45,479 nt of DNA from Mycobacteriales bacterium. GTDB taxonomy: Bacteria; Actinomycetota; Actinomycetes; Mycobacteriales; SCTD01. The notes below the pieces were generated by a model, which was not told the DNA's origin, did no database searches, and worked only from the letters and a program-made list of their open reading frames with translations. This document shows positions 7,906 to 14,903 of this stretch, one piece after another. Made by a program: the position numbers and the translations under genes. The DNA is taken from the NCBI GenBank assembly GCA_040902655.1, contig JBBDWV010000001.1, positions 1 to 45,479 on the forward strand. Reading direction: 5' to 3'. Every line of letters starts with the position of its first letter. Position 1 is the first letter of the stretch.

Positions 7906-7978
7906 GGGCTGCTAGCTCAACTGGCAGAGCAGCGGGCTTTTAACCCGCGGGTTCAGGGTTCGAGTCCCTGGCGGCCCA
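7906..7978 (+). tRNA. tRNA-Lys (TTT)
   Basis: Plus strand, 73 nt. The acceptor stem is GGGCTGC/GCGGCCC (one T-G pair), and the anticodon loop CTTTTAA sits between GCGGG/CCCGC, giving TTT. The T arm is GGTTCGAGTCC. CCA is not encoded. Confidence 0.96.
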
Positions 7979-8105
7979 CAGTTGCTGACCTCGAACGTCA
8001 GAGGGGCTGCAGAGCCGATGCCTCGGACGACAGGGGAGGCGCGTCCGGGCAGGTGTGACACTGGAGGGGTCCGACAACACCCGCCCCGTACGGAGCCCCG
8101 CCCGC

Positions 8106-8975
8106 ATGCGCCTGTCCCGCCGCCTGACGTCCGTGCTCGCCGGAGCCGCCGCCGCCGCGCTGCTGGCCGGTTGCAGTGGGGACGCCGCCCCCGGCGCCGC
8201 CTCGGAGTCCTCCCCTGACGCACCGTCCGCTACGGCACTCGTGCGTGCCGCCGCCGCGGAGACGGACGGGCAGGGCTCCGCCCGCTACTCGCTGACCACC
8301 TCCACCACCGTCGACGGCGCGGACGTCGTGTTCGCCGGCGAGGGGATCTACGACTGGAAGGCCGACCGAGGCCAGACGACCTATGACGTCAAGGTCGGCG
8401 CGGTGCAGCAGCGGCTGGTCGGCCCCGACCTGTACCTCACGCTTCCGCAGCAGAAAGGGCAGTTCTTCAAGCTGAAGGTCGCCGACGTCGCGAGCAGCCC
8501 GCTCGGCGGCACCGTCGCCCCGACCGCCCAGCTGCACACACTGGCCGCTGTGGGCGAGGCCGAGCGGGTCGGCGAGGAGGACGTACGCGGCGAGCCGACC
8601 ACCCACTACCGCGGCAGCTACGACGTCGCGCGCGCCCTGCGCGGGGCCCGGGGCGTGCAGACGGCCGCGCTGCGCTCCTCCCTCGGTGCGGCGGCCACCG
8701 TGCCGACGGCCGAGTACGACGTCTTCCTCGACCGCGCCGGCCTGCTGCGCCGGCTCACGCAGACGGTGGAGGTCCCGCAGGCAGACGGCCCGCCGCTGAC
8801 GGTGACGACCCGGCTCGAGCTGTACGACTTCGGGATCGACGTCGTGGTCAACCCACCGCCGGGCGCGAGCGTGCGCGACGGCGCCCCGCTGCTGCAGGCA
8901 CTCCGTAACGCGCTGCCGCAGCCGTCCAGTCGCCCTGCACCGCCGCCGACTGCGGTCCCGTCGCCGACGCCCTGA
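8106..8975 (+). CDS. LppX/LprG-like lipoprotein
   Basis: A 289-aa exported lipoprotein. The signal peptide MRLSRRLTSVLAGAAAAALL ends with lipobox LAGC, so Cys23 should be acylated and the protein anchored outside the membrane. The body resembles the actinobacterial LppX/LprA/F/G type: a Ser/Ala-rich linker, then a beta-rich domain with YSLTTSTTVDGADVVFAGEG, YLTLPQQKGQFFKL and a late ELYDFGIDVVVNPP. The C-terminus is proline-rich. Relatives carry lipids between membrane and cell wall; that role is family knowledge, not visible here. I choose ATG 8106 rather than GTG 8055 because it begins exactly at the signal peptide. Confidence 0.75.
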   Translation: MRLSRRLTSVLAGAAAAALLAGCSGDAAPGAASESSPDAPSATALVRAAAAETDGQGSARYSLTTSTTVDGADVVFAGEGIYDWKADRGQTTYDVKVGAVQQRLVGPDLYLTLPQQKGQFFKLKVADVASSPLGGTVAPTAQLHTLAAVGEAERVGEEDVRGEPTTHYRGSYDVARALRGARGVQTAALRSSLGAAATVPTAEYDVFLDRAGLLRRLTQTVEVPQADGPPLTVTTRLELYDFGIDVVVNPPPGASVRDGAPLLQALRNALPQPSSRPAPPPTAVPSPTP

Positions 8976-9105
8976 CCGGGCCTTTGAGCATGCTTCACGC
9001 ACAGGGTCGAACAGGACCCGGAACGACCCGGCGGAGTCTGCTGTCGCCTGCTCTGCTCCTGCCGTACATCTCACGGGCGGCCCCGCGTCATCGACGACCG
9101 GCACC

Positions 9106-9846
9106 GTGCAGGTCGTGCGCATCCTCGCCCACCGCGGCTCGCCCGACACCACCAGCATCGAGAACACCGTCCCGGCGGTCAGTACGGCGCTGGCTGCCTA
9201 CGCCGACGGGGCCGAGGTCGACCTGCGTCTCAGCGCGGACGGCATCCTGGTCGCCTGCCACGACGCCGACCTGGCCCGGCTGACGGGACGCCGGCTCGTG
9301 GTGGCCGATACGCCGTGGGCCGGGCTGCGGGCGACCGCCGACGCCTGCGGAGTGCCGCTGGCCCGGCTGGAGTGGCTGCTGGCCGCCGCCGGTGGCCGGC
9401 CGCTCGTCCTGGAGCTGAAGCCCGGGCCGGCACGCATCGCGGAGGTCCTGGTCGAGCGGTTGGTCCACCTGCACACCGTCGGCCTGCCGATGGACGTGAC
9501 GGTGTCGTCGTTCGACCCGGTGCTGCTGCGTGCCTTCCGGCTGACCGCGCCGGCGTACCTGCAGGTGCGGACGGCCCTGCTCGGCGACTCCGGCTGCCTG
9601 CCGCTCGCCGTCCTTCGCCAGGCGCTCCGCGACGGTCACGACGAGGTGCAGCCGCACGTCAGCGACCTGCTCGGCGGACCGCACTGCGTCGCCACCGCAC
9701 ACTCCTGCGGCGTGGCCGTCGTGCCCTGGACCGTGAACTCGCGCCGTGCGGTGCGCCGCTGCGCCGACCTCGGTGTCGATGCCGTCATCACCGACGTACC
9801 GGCGACGGTGCGGCTGGCGCTGGCGGCGCGCCCCGCCGCTGCCTGA
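9106..9846 (+). CDS. glycerophosphodiester phosphodiesterase
   Basis: A 246-aa GDPD-family enzyme that cleaves glycerophosphodiesters to an alcohol and glycerol 3-phosphate. The TIM-barrel metal and catalytic residues are in place: H9-R10 in ILAHRGS, E20-N21, E37 and D39 in AEVDLRLSADG, and H52 in VACHDADL. Then VLELKPGP carries the next acidic residue, and PWTVNSRRAV is the typical late barrel strand. No signal peptide is present, so it acts inside the cell, unlike the broken exported GDPD at 12.1 kb. Translation starts at GTG 9106. It lies head-to-tail with the EAL gene about 60 nt downstream. Confidence 0.88.
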   Translation: MQVVRILAHRGSPDTTSIENTVPAVSTALAAYADGAEVDLRLSADGILVACHDADLARLTGRRLVVADTPWAGLRATADACGVPLARLEWLLAAAGGRPLVLELKPGPARIAEVLVERLVHLHTVGLPMDVTVSSFDPVLLRAFRLTAPAYLQVRTALLGDSGCLPLAVLRQALRDGHDEVQPHVSDLLGGPHCVATAHSCGVAVVPWTVNSRRAVRRCADLGVDAVITDVPATVRLALAARPAAA

Positions 9847-9907
9847 GTCGACGGGGCCGAACTCGCGGGTGGCCGGGGCATGTGCTCTGCTGCAGCCCGT
9901 GCAAGCG

Positions 9908-11155
9908 ATGCCGGGCCGCCCGGTGCCCTTGGAGCGGGACCCTGCGCAGGGCTCCGGCAGACCGAACGCCCTGGCGGGCCCGCGGGTCGAGCGTGTGATG
10001 GAGCTGGCCCGGCGCCACCTCCGCATGGACGTCGCCTTCATCTCCGAGCTCCACGAGGGCAGGCAGAACTACCGCGTGCTGCACGGCGATGCCGCCTCGT
10101 TCGGCCTACGGGTGGGCGGCGCCGACGCCGTCGAGACGACGTACTGCAACCTGCTGATGCAGGGCAAGATCGACAATGTCGTTCCAGACTCCTCCGCCAA
10201 CAGCCTGACCAGCGCCCTGGCCATGACCGGCAGCGCCGGCATCGGCTCCTACGCCGGCGTCCCGCTCCGCTACTCCGACGGGACGCTGTACGGCACGTTC
10301 TGCTGCCTCGGCCACGACGCCGAACCGCACCTGGACGAGCGGGACGCCGCGTTCATGGCGATGCTCGCGGAGCTGTTGACCGAGGACCTCGACGCCCAGC
10401 GCGAGTTGGAGGCGCTGCGCGACAGCATCGCGCGGACTCTCCGGGACGAGCGGCTGACCCTGGCTCTGCAGCCGGTCGTGGACCTCGCGAGCGGGCGCTG
10501 CCTGGCCTTCGAGGCGTTGTCCCGCTTCGACACCGGCCCGCCGGACGTCGTGTTCGCCCAGGCGGCGACCGTCGGCCTCGGAGTCGAGCTGGAGCGGCTG
10601 GCTGTGCGCAAGGCTGTGGTGGACCTGCTCCCGCTACTGCGCGCGGAGCAGTACCTCGCGGTGAACCTCACCCCTGCCGCCGCTGTGGCCTTGGCCGCAG
10701 TGGCGGCCGACCTGTCGGACCAGCCCCTCGACCGGCTGGCCCTGGAGATCACCGAGCACGCCTCCATCCAGGACTACCGCGAGCTGCGGGAGCGGCTGGA
10801 TCCGCTGCGGAAGCGGGGCCTGCGCGTGGCGATCGACGACGCGGGTGCAGGGTTCGCCTCGCTGCACCACATCGTCGAGCTGGAGCCGGACATCATCAAG
10901 ATCGACCGGTCCCTCGTGGACGGGGTGTCGGCGAACAAGGCCCAGCGCAGCATCGTCTCCGCCTTCGTGCTGCTGGCCCTGGACTTCGGCGCCTGCCTGA
11001 TTGCCGAAGGTGTGGAGACGGCGGCGGACCTGGACGTCCTGTCCTCGCTCGGCGTCGACGCTGCCCAGGGGTACCTGATCGGCCGGCCGAGCACGGACCG
11101 GGCTCAGCTGAACCGCTGGCTGGGCACCCCCGACCTGCTCGTCGGATGTCGCTGA
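9908..11155 (+). CDS. GAF-EAL cyclic-di-GMP phosphodiesterase
   Basis: A 415-aa cytosolic protein with an N-terminal GAF sensor domain (about residues 20-155; FISELHEGRQNYRVLHGD, YAGVPLRYSDGTLYGTFCCL) and a C-terminal EAL domain (about 165-405). The catalytic EAL residues all appear intact: Glu of AFEALSRFD, Asn of AVNLTP, Glu of LEITEH, the Asp pair of AIDDAGAG, Lys of IIKIDRS, Glu of LIAEGVET and Gln of AQGYLIGRP. It should hydrolyse c-di-GMP to pGpG under control of a ligand bound by the GAF domain. No GGDEF domain is attached. The start is uncertain: ATG 9908, GTG 9869 and the internal ATG 9998 are all possible. Confidence 0.87.
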   Translation: MPGRPVPLERDPAQGSGRPNALAGPRVERVMELARRHLRMDVAFISELHEGRQNYRVLHGDAASFGLRVGGADAVETTYCNLLMQGKIDNVVPDSSANSLTSALAMTGSAGIGSYAGVPLRYSDGTLYGTFCCLGHDAEPHLDERDAAFMAMLAELLTEDLDAQRELEALRDSIARTLRDERLTLALQPVVDLASGRCLAFEALSRFDTGPPDVVFAQAATVGLGVELERLAVRKAVVDLLPLLRAEQYLAVNLTPAAAVALAAVAADLSDQPLDRLALEITEHASIQDYRELRERLDPLRKRGLRVAIDDAGAGFASLHHIVELEPDIIKIDRSLVDGVSANKAQRSIVSAFVLLALDFGACLIAEGVETAADLDVLSSLGVDAAQGYLIGRPSTDRAQLNRWLGTPDLLVGCR

Positions 11156-11287
11156 GGGGCGCACGGGAGGCCGCGTCTCCCTCCGCCGATCAGGCAGGTC
11201 CCGTTGGGGGACACGACATCTTGCGGTGGTGTGCCGGACACCTGGGTCCGCTGTGCTGACGGGACCGATCCGGCTCCGGAGGTGCGC

Positions 11288-11923
11288 ATGTCCGTTCTCG
11301 CACGACGATCCGGCGGACTGCGGCGTGGCCGCTCCCGCGGCGCGATCATCACGGCCGCCGGTCCGCGTATGCGGGCCGCCCTCCACGACCTCGCGCTGCC
11401 GACCTTTCGCCGGTACGCAGAGGTATGGGACTGGACCGTGGTGGTCCAGGACCTGTCGCATCTGCACCCGCAGGATTTCCAGGCACTCGTTCTGGAGCAG
11501 GTGCCTGCCGAGCACCGCGTCACTCCCAACACCGGGGTCTGGCTGCTGCGGTCCTGCGCGCAGTCGTTCGCCTTTCTCGACGCGGTCGAAGACGCCGGGC
11601 AGCAGCCGGGGCCCTGGGCCGACCAGGGAGCGGTGCTCCATGCGCTCGGGTGGGACCGCGGCGATGACCGCCACCGGTGGGCGCGGCCCGGCGCCGGCAA
11701 CGCGTTCTCCTGCCGGACGAGCTGGCTGCCGCCCGGCTGGAACATGCCCTACCTCGACGGCCGCTGTGACAGCGGGTCCTTCAACAGCGGGCCGGCCTCC
11801 TACCTCGACCGTCCGCAGGTCAGGGCTCCGCACGCGCTGCACTTCATGGGCATGACTCCGGTTGCCCGGTACCGGCACATGGCCTCGGTCGCCACCGCGC
11901 AGGAGCAGCGTCTCCGGGCCTGA
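11288..11923 (+). CDS. glycosyltransferase-like protein lacking a DxD region
   Basis: A 211-aa protein that resembles nucleotide-sugar transferases of the GT34/galactosyltransferase type. The first strand is AIITAAGPRMRAAL with LPTFRRYAEVWDWTVVVQD. The middle has TPNTGVWLLRSCAQSFAFLD, then PWADQGAVLHALGW, and the C-terminus is APHALHFMGMTPVARYR. Family members carry a DxD metal motif between the first strand and the NTGVWLL block; here those two blocks are joined after only about 30 residues and no DxD is present. I infer an internal deletion of some 30-50 codons that kept the frame. If so, the product is probably inactive. Start at ATG 11288. Confidence 0.55.
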   Translation: MSVLARRSGGLRRGRSRGAIITAAGPRMRAALHDLALPTFRRYAEVWDWTVVVQDLSHLHPQDFQALVLEQVPAEHRVTPNTGVWLLRSCAQSFAFLDAVEDAGQQPGPWADQGAVLHALGWDRGDDRHRWARPGAGNAFSCRTSWLPPGWNMPYLDGRCDSGSFNSGPASYLDRPQVRAPHALHFMGMTPVARYRHMASVATAQEQRLRA

Positions 11924-12131
11924 TGTCCGTCGTTCGGTCGGCCCGGCATGCAGCGGTAGGTCGCATGTGGAGCAGGGCGGATTGGGCACCGCTGTTGCGT
12001 GCTCCGCTCCGGCTTTTCACGAACCCGACACGAGCAGGTCGTGTCCGTTTCGCTCTCCGGTCCCTGGCGGCGTTTTGAGTCGAGACGTCCGCCGCACGGC
12101 GTGGCATCCCGTCTCTCCTGAAGGAATTCGC
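11924..12131. other. intergenic region upstream of the GDPD pseudogene
   Basis: No gene is seen. GAAGGA at 12120-12125 is a fair ribosome site for the ATG at 12132. I looked for PHO-box repeats and found only an isolated TTCACGAAC, with no 11-bp partner. Confidence 0.5.
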
Positions 12132-12837
12132 ATGCGCCTGCGCAAGCACGCTCCACGCCTGGTCGCCCTGCTCACCGTGCCGCTGGTGGCCCTCGCGGTC
12201 GCCGTACCGGCCGCGGCCGAGCGAGGGGCAGCAGCCAGACCGGACCGGTTCGACCGCCGAAGACGGGCCGCTGGTCATCGGCCACCGCGGCGCGAGTGGC
12301 TACCGGCCCGAGCACACACTGGCGTCCTACCAGCTGGCGATCGACCTGGGGGCCGACTTCATCGAGCCCGACCTGGTGGCCACCAAGGACCGGGTGCTGG
12401 TCGCCCGGCACGAGAACGAGATCTCGGAGACGACGGACGTCGCCGGGCGCACGCAGTTCGCCGACCGCCGAACGACCAAGCGGATCGACGGGCGTGACGT
12501 CACCGGCTGGTTCACCGAGGACTTCACGCTGGTCGAGCTCAAGAGTCTGCGGGCGACCGAGCGGCTGCCGGACCTGCGGCAGGAGAACACCATTCACGAC
12601 GGGCGCTACGAGATCCCGACACTGCACGCCGGCACCTTCGGTTCCAACCAGCGTGACGGCACCTTCGGCCCGCGGGTGATGTTCTCGCGTAGCGCGGAGC
12701 GGCCGAACCAGCCGCCCACCGATGGGCTGCAGTTCCTCGGACATGTTCGCATCGACGGGGGCAGCGGGGTCATGACCGTGCAGCTGCGCGACGTCGCCAG
12801 CCGGGTGCTGCACGAGGTCGACCTGTCTCCGAGCTGA
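12132..12837 (+). pseudogene. frameshifted exported GDPD fused to a PhoD-like C-terminus
   Basis: ATG 12132 begins a clear signal peptide ([20 protein letters not shown] followed by AAE). The frame then fails: the GDPD domain ([52 protein letters not shown]) is read in the +1 frame, so a base has been gained or lost near 12215-12245. The GDPD homology stops after about 110 residues at DGRYEIPT. From there the same frame continues into [20 protein letters not shown] and [11 protein letters not shown], which looks like the C-terminal end of a PhoD-type alkaline phosphatase. I infer a deletion joining two neighbouring phosphodiesterase/phosphatase genes, plus a frameshift. Both original genes would have been exported phosphate-scavenging enzymes. 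Confidence 0.72.
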
Positions 12838-12936
12838 CCCGACTCATGTGACCTCCTCGTCGTGGCGGACCAGCCCGTCCCGGACCGCGGGCTCCGGTCG
12901 ATGGGCTGAGAGTCCTACTGCTGTTACCATAGGTGT

Positions 12937-13257
12937 ATGACAGAGCGGAAGCAGCGACTCACGGTGACTGTCGACCCGGCGCTGGTTGCAGCCGCAAGCC
13001 GCGCCGTCGCCGACGGCCAGGCGGACTCGGTCAGCGGCTGGGTGAGTGCGGCCCTGTCCGAGAAGGTCGACAGGGAGCGAAAGCTGGGGCACCTGCGGGT
13101 GGCGATCGCAGATTACGAGGCAGAGTTCGGTGAGATCACGGCTGAGGAGATGGTCGACCAGGCTCGTGCTGATCGGGAGGATGCCGTGGTCGTGCGCAGC
13201 CGCGGAACCCGTGCGGCCGGGAGAGTTCCTGGCAGGGCAAAGGCGGCGTCTGGGTGA
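12937..13257 (+). CDS. antitoxin of PIN toxin pair
   Basis: A 106-aa small basic/acidic protein directly before a PIN-domain gene. The N-terminus has a ribbon-helix-helix-like pattern (RLTVTVDPALVAAASRAVAD, then SVSGWVSAALSEKVDRE). The middle is acidic and helical (YEAEFGEITAEEMVDQARAD), matching a toxin-binding tail, and the last 20 residues are basic. Its stop overlaps the toxin start by 4 nt (GTGA). The start ATG 12937 has no strong ribosome site; CCATAGGTGT just upstream may be part of a promoter, so the mRNA could be nearly leaderless. Predicted to neutralise the toxin and repress the operon. Confidence 0.78.
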   Translation: MTERKQRLTVTVDPALVAAASRAVADGQADSVSGWVSAALSEKVDRERKLGHLRVAIADYEAEFGEITAEEMVDQARADREDAVVVRSRGTRAAGRVPGRAKAASG

Positions 13258-13631
13258 CACTCGTGCTGGACACCGGTGCGCTCATCGCCCTCGAGCGGAA
13301 CGGGCGGCCGATGTGGACGCGCCTGAAGGCGGCGCAGCTGACGGGCGACGTGCCGCTCACCCACGCTGGCGTCCTCGGTCAGGTGTGGCGCAGCGATCCA
13401 CGCCAGGCGCGGCTGGCGCAGGCCCTGCAAGGGATCGAGGTGCGACCCATCGACGAGCGCCTCGGACGTGCTGCTGGTGCACTGCTCGGCAAAGCAGGCC
13501 TCCCCGACGTCATCGACGCTGCGGTCGTGCTGCTGTCGACAGACGGCGACGACATCGTCACCTCAGACCCTGGCGACGTGTCTCGTCTCGCCTCCGCAGC
13601 AGGTCGCCACGTCGAACTGATCGGCCCCTGA
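13254..13631 (+). CDS. vapC: PIN-domain toxin, VapC-like
   Basis: A 125-aa PIN-domain protein, expected to be a ribonuclease toxin. Acidic site residues are D6 in LVLDTGALIALE, D85 in GLPDVIDAAVVLLS and the D-rich segment DGDDIVTSDPGDV near the C-terminus; an E is present at the end of the first helix (ALIALERN). The typical second acidic residue after the HAGVLGQVWR block is not obvious, since the usual Glu is replaced by Gly-Gln, as in some PIN subfamilies. Translation starts at GTG 13254 inside the antitoxin stop. The pair lies between two decayed phosphatase genes. Confidence 0.82.
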   Translation: MTLVLDTGALIALERNGRPMWTRLKAAQLTGDVPLTHAGVLGQVWRSDPRQARLAQALQGIEVRPIDERLGRAAGALLGKAGLPDVIDAAVVLLSTDGDDIVTSDPGDVSRLASAAGRHVELIGP

Positions 13632-13670
13632 CCAGCTGAAGGCGCACCGCCGAGGTGCAGCGTGCGGATG

Positions 13671-14273
13671 AGGGTGCAGCTGGACGGCGGCGCCACCTTC
13701 CCACAGCCGGACGGCGGGTGGGTCTACACGAGCGACAGCGAGGATCCCGGTCGGCGGCGGCTCAGGAGCGCGGCGCTTCGGCGCTGACGGCGAGATCGCC
13801 GTCGCCTACCGGATCCTGGCCGGGACCAACCAGAACCGCGCCGGCGGCCCCACCCCGTGGGGGACCTGGCTGTCCTGCGAGGAGAACCCCCTTGGGCAGG
13901 TCTTCGAGTGCGAGGTCGAGGGCGCCGGCCAAGGCGTCGTGAAGCCGGCGCTCGGATGTTCGCGCACGAGGCCGTCGCGGGGCTCCGCGGTGTTCGACGG
14001 CGGTGAGGGCGTGTGGTTCGACAGCGACCACGTCTACTTCACGACCAAGGGCGACCACCGGGCCTGGGACCTCGACGTCGCCGCCCAGGGGCTCGCCGTG
14101 CTCTACGACCCGAAGCGATCGGCGAGGACGCGACGCTCACGGGCGTCGACAACATCATCGTCAGCCGCTCGGGTGACATCTCCTCTCCGAGAACGGCGGC
14201 AATCTCGAGATCGTCATCAATCACCCCCGATGGCGTGGTGGCGCCGGTCAGGGCTGGTGGCTTCGGGCTGTGA
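13671..14273 (+). pseudogene. decayed PhoX-like (DUF839) phosphatase
   Basis: Pieces of a PhoX/DUF839 protein appear in changing frames. The first is TFPQPDGGWVYTSDSE near 13695, then AYRILAGTNQNRAGGPTPWG and TWLSCEENPLGQVFECE in the frame of 13777. FAHEAVA follows in a shifted frame, then GGEGVWFDSDHVYFTTKGDH, LTGVDNIIVSRSGDI after another shift, ENGGNLEIV, and finally ITPDGVVAPV ending at TGA 14271-14273. At least four frame changes and a central deletion are needed to explain this, so it is not sequencing noise. It is a second, smaller relative of the intact phoX at 14.9 kb and suggests loss of redundant phosphate-scavenging genes. Confidence 0.8.
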
Positions 14274-14274
14274 C

Positions 14275-14739
14275 TCAGGCCACCGCTTCCTGCTGCTCGT
14301 GAGCGGGCGTGCTCGGCGCGGCCGACGTGGGTGATGGTCGGTGCGCCTGCGACATCAAAGGGGACGAGATCATGAAGTCGGCCGTGGCGCGGTTGCAGGC
14401 CACCGGGATGTTGTAGACGACAGCGACCCGCAGCAGTGCCTTGACGTCCGGGTCGTGCGGCTGCGGCTCGAGGGGATCCCAGAAGAAGACGAGCACGTCG
14501 ATGTCGCCGTCGACGATGCGCGCCCCGATCTGCTGGTCGCCGCCGTAGGGGCCGCTGCGGAAGCAGGTGATGTCCAGGGACAGATCCTCCTGCAACATCC
14601 GGCCGGTGATCGCCGTCGCGAACAGCTGCTGCTGCAAGAGCAGGTGGGGGTTGTAGCGCGCCCAGTCACGCATGTCCGACTTCTTGTTGTCGTGCGCGAT
14701 CAGCGCGATCCGGCGGCACAGGGAGAAGGCGGGGTCCAT
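14275..14739 (-). CDS. mgsA: methylglyoxal synthase
   Basis: A 154-aa cytosolic enzyme converting dihydroxyacetone phosphate to methylglyoxal and inorganic phosphate. All the hallmarks are visible: IALIAHDNKKSDM at residues 11-23 (phosphate contact), FRSGPYGGDQQIGARI with catalytic D68, FFWDPL with D88, and HDPDVKALLRVA with H95 and D98. The core covers about 130 residues as in other bacteria, followed by a 20-residue Pro/Ala-rich tail. Inhibition by phosphate is known for the family, which fits a locus rich in phosphate genes, though that link is only suggestive. It converges on the PhoX-like pseudogene, with 1 nt between the stops. Confidence 0.93.
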   Translation of the reverse strand: MDPAFSLCRRIALIAHDNKKSDMRDWARYNPHLLLQQQLFATAITGRMLQEDLSLDITCFRSGPYGGDQQIGARIVDGDIDVLVFFWDPLEPQPHDPDVKALLRVAVVYNIPVACNRATADFMISSPLMSQAHRPSPTSAAPSTPAHEQQEAVA

Positions 14740-14853
14740 GCCGACAGCCTGACCGGGTTCCGTGTCCGCCGGATGGCGCGCCTGTGACCTGCGCCCGTCG
14801 GGGCGCTCACCGGTGTGGGCGGCCCGGCGTGCCGAGGCGAGCCGCCCGGACGC

Positions 14854-14890
14854 ACTGACGGCCCGGCGGGAACGCCGCCGGGCCGTCAGT
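14854..14890 (-). terminator. hairpin terminator after phoX
   Basis: A perfect 16-bp stem with a 5-nt loop (GAACG) lies 13 nt beyond the phoX stop on the minus strand. No T-run follows, as is common in high-GC actinobacteria. Confidence 0.7.
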
Positions 14891-14903
14891 CAGGACGACA
14901 GGG

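Noticed and set aside
12010-12131. PHO box before the GDPD/PhoD pseudogene
   Set aside because: Only one TTCACGAAC-like half-site is present, with no second copy 11 bp away.
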